Source of the DNA: Lewinellaceae bacterium
GTDB lineage: Bacteria > Bacteroidota > Bacteroidia > Chitinophagales > Saprospiraceae
NCBI GenBank assembly: GCA_020636135.1
Contig: JACJYK010000001.1
Coordinates: forward strand, 2,590,501 to 2,654,500
Direction: 5' to 3'
Length of the DNA: 64,000 bases
Under the pieces are notes generated by a model. That model had not been told where the DNA came from. It worked only from the letters and a program-made list of their open reading frames with translations, and did not search any database. Shown in pieces: positions 63,490-64,000 of the stretch (positions within the stretch are counted from its first letter, which is position 1; each line of letters begins with the position of its first letter). The position numbers were made by a program, and so were the translations under genes.

Positions 63490-64000
63490 ATGAAAAAACT
63501 AAGATATACCGGGGCCATTCTGGCTTTGATCCTGGTCGGCGCATGTTCCGATTTTGGCGATATCAACATTGACCCCAACAACCCTTCAACCCCGAGCACA
63601 GCGGCGTTATTGACCGGCGCCCTGCGATCGATCCCGGGGCACATTACCGCTGAGACCCCTGAGCTGTACGTACAGCACATCTCTCAGAAATATTACACCG
63701 ACGGTTCACGTTACGCCACCGTCAATTTCAGCTACAACGGATATTATATAGGACCATTGATCGGTCTGCAGGAAATCATCAAATTGCTGGAAGATCCGGC
63801 AACCAGTCCGGCACAGTTGAAAAATGGACGATTGGAAGACCAGATTGCCGTTGCCAGGATCCTGCAGTCCTATTATTATTGGCAAATGACCGACGCCTGG
63901 GGCCCCATTCCTTACTCGCAGGCGCTGGAAGGACGTGAAAACTTCCGCCCGGCATTTGACGATCAGGATGTAGTGTATAACGGACTGTTTACCACGCTGT
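63490..64000 (+). CDS. SusD/RagB-family lipoprotein (3' end outside window)
   Basis: The first 170 codons of a lipoprotein (signal LILVGAC). INIDPNNPSTPSTAALLTGAL and ILQSYYYWQMTDAWGPIPYS match the SusD_2-type group, including the conserved aromatic WGPIPY segment. The frame is open to the end of the window. It is the surface lid that captures ligand for the SusC-like protein 25 bases upstream, so the two form a standard tandem pair. Confidence 0.93.
   Translation, partial: MKKLRYTGAILALILVGACSDFGDINIDPNNPSTPSTAALLTGALRSIPGHITAETPELYVQHISQKYYTDGSRYATVNFSYNGYYIGPLIGLQEIIKLLEDPATSPAQLKNGRLEDQIAVARILQSYYYWQMTDAWGPIPYSQALEGRENFRPAFDDQDVVYNGLFTTL

Noticed and set aside
1..64000. tRNA, rRNA, phage, insertion sequence or defence genes
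   Set aside because: I looked through the gaps and coding regions and saw no cloverleaf-like sequence, transposase, integrase, restriction, toxin-antitoxin or capsid gene that could be supported.

Overview
The window reads as a chromosomal stretch from a heterotrophic member of the Bacteroidota, most likely of the Saprospiria/Chitinophagia type. The signs are a SusC/SusD pair at the right end, two further TonB-dependent receptors with N-terminal carboxypeptidase-regulatory-like domains, many lipoproteins and secreted glycan-active enzymes, several families typical of the phylum (DUF2911, DUF6090, DUF5009, NHL-repeat propellers, PSCyt-type cytochromes), poor Shine-Dalgarno usage, and a TAnnTTTG-like element before susC. 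The lineage is an inference from gene content; no rRNA, tRNA, CRISPR, phage or transposase gene was seen.

Layout. 1-4.4 kb (+): the 3' end of a TonB receptor and an M43-type secreted metalloprotease closed by a good terminator. 4.6-16.3 kb (-): a nucleoside-sugar epimerase-like enzyme, an XRE/membrane regulator, an NTF2-like/serine-hydrolase fusion, a beta-helix/PDZ fusion, then an AT-richer accessory block with two gene relics (11.6-12.05 kb), an NHL propeller lipoprotein, a DUF6090 protein, a DUF4350-like protein and a DUF5009 acyltransferase-like membrane protein. 16.9-21.2 kb (+): a cold-shock protein, then an FAD/Fe-S glycolate- or D-lactate-type dehydrogenase followed by a class V aminotransferase, which together could turn a 2-hydroxy acid into an amino acid. 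21.3-24.7 kb (-): trpS and a GH3 glycosidase, separated by a heptanucleotide tandem repeat. 24.9-28 kb (+): a monoheme cytochrome lipoprotein, uxuA, an MtfA-like peptidase and a 40-residue membrane protein. 28.1-36 kb: a sulfatase, a lectin-OmpA fusion, an aldehyde dehydrogenase, an ECF sigma factor, a NarL-type two-component pair and three small proteins.

36.2-46 kb: a peroxiredoxin-like protein, an effector-binding-domain lipoprotein, a DUF2911 protein, then a plus-strand cluster of propeller, sialidase and a composite membrane/cytochrome/LRR protein that shares its C-terminal module with the sialidase. Facing it is a three-domain SGNH-alpha/beta-hydrolase-SGNH esterase. 46.3-53.6 kb (+): a YjjG-like phosphatase, a GH29 fucosidase, and a tightly overlapped four-gene cluster of beta-helix lipoprotein, diheme cytochrome, TonB receptor and DoxX-like protein. 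53.8-64 kb (+): a Gfo/Idh/MocA oxidoreductase, an FAD amine-oxidase-like lipoprotein, a dicarboxylate/amino-acid symporter, a GT35 phosphorylase homologue in which Thr appears at the PLP-lysine position, a DUF4177 protein, and susC/susD running off the end.

The overall theme is scavenging of complex glycans (sialidase, fucosidase, sulfatase, GH3, esterases, mannonate dehydratase, SusCD) with periplasmic or outer-membrane redox proteins. The best candidate for an under-described system is the beta-helix/diheme-cytochrome/TonB-receptor/DoxX operon at 48.6-53.6 kb. The sialidase/composite-cytochrome cluster at 38.7-43.8 kb and the GT35 homologue come next.
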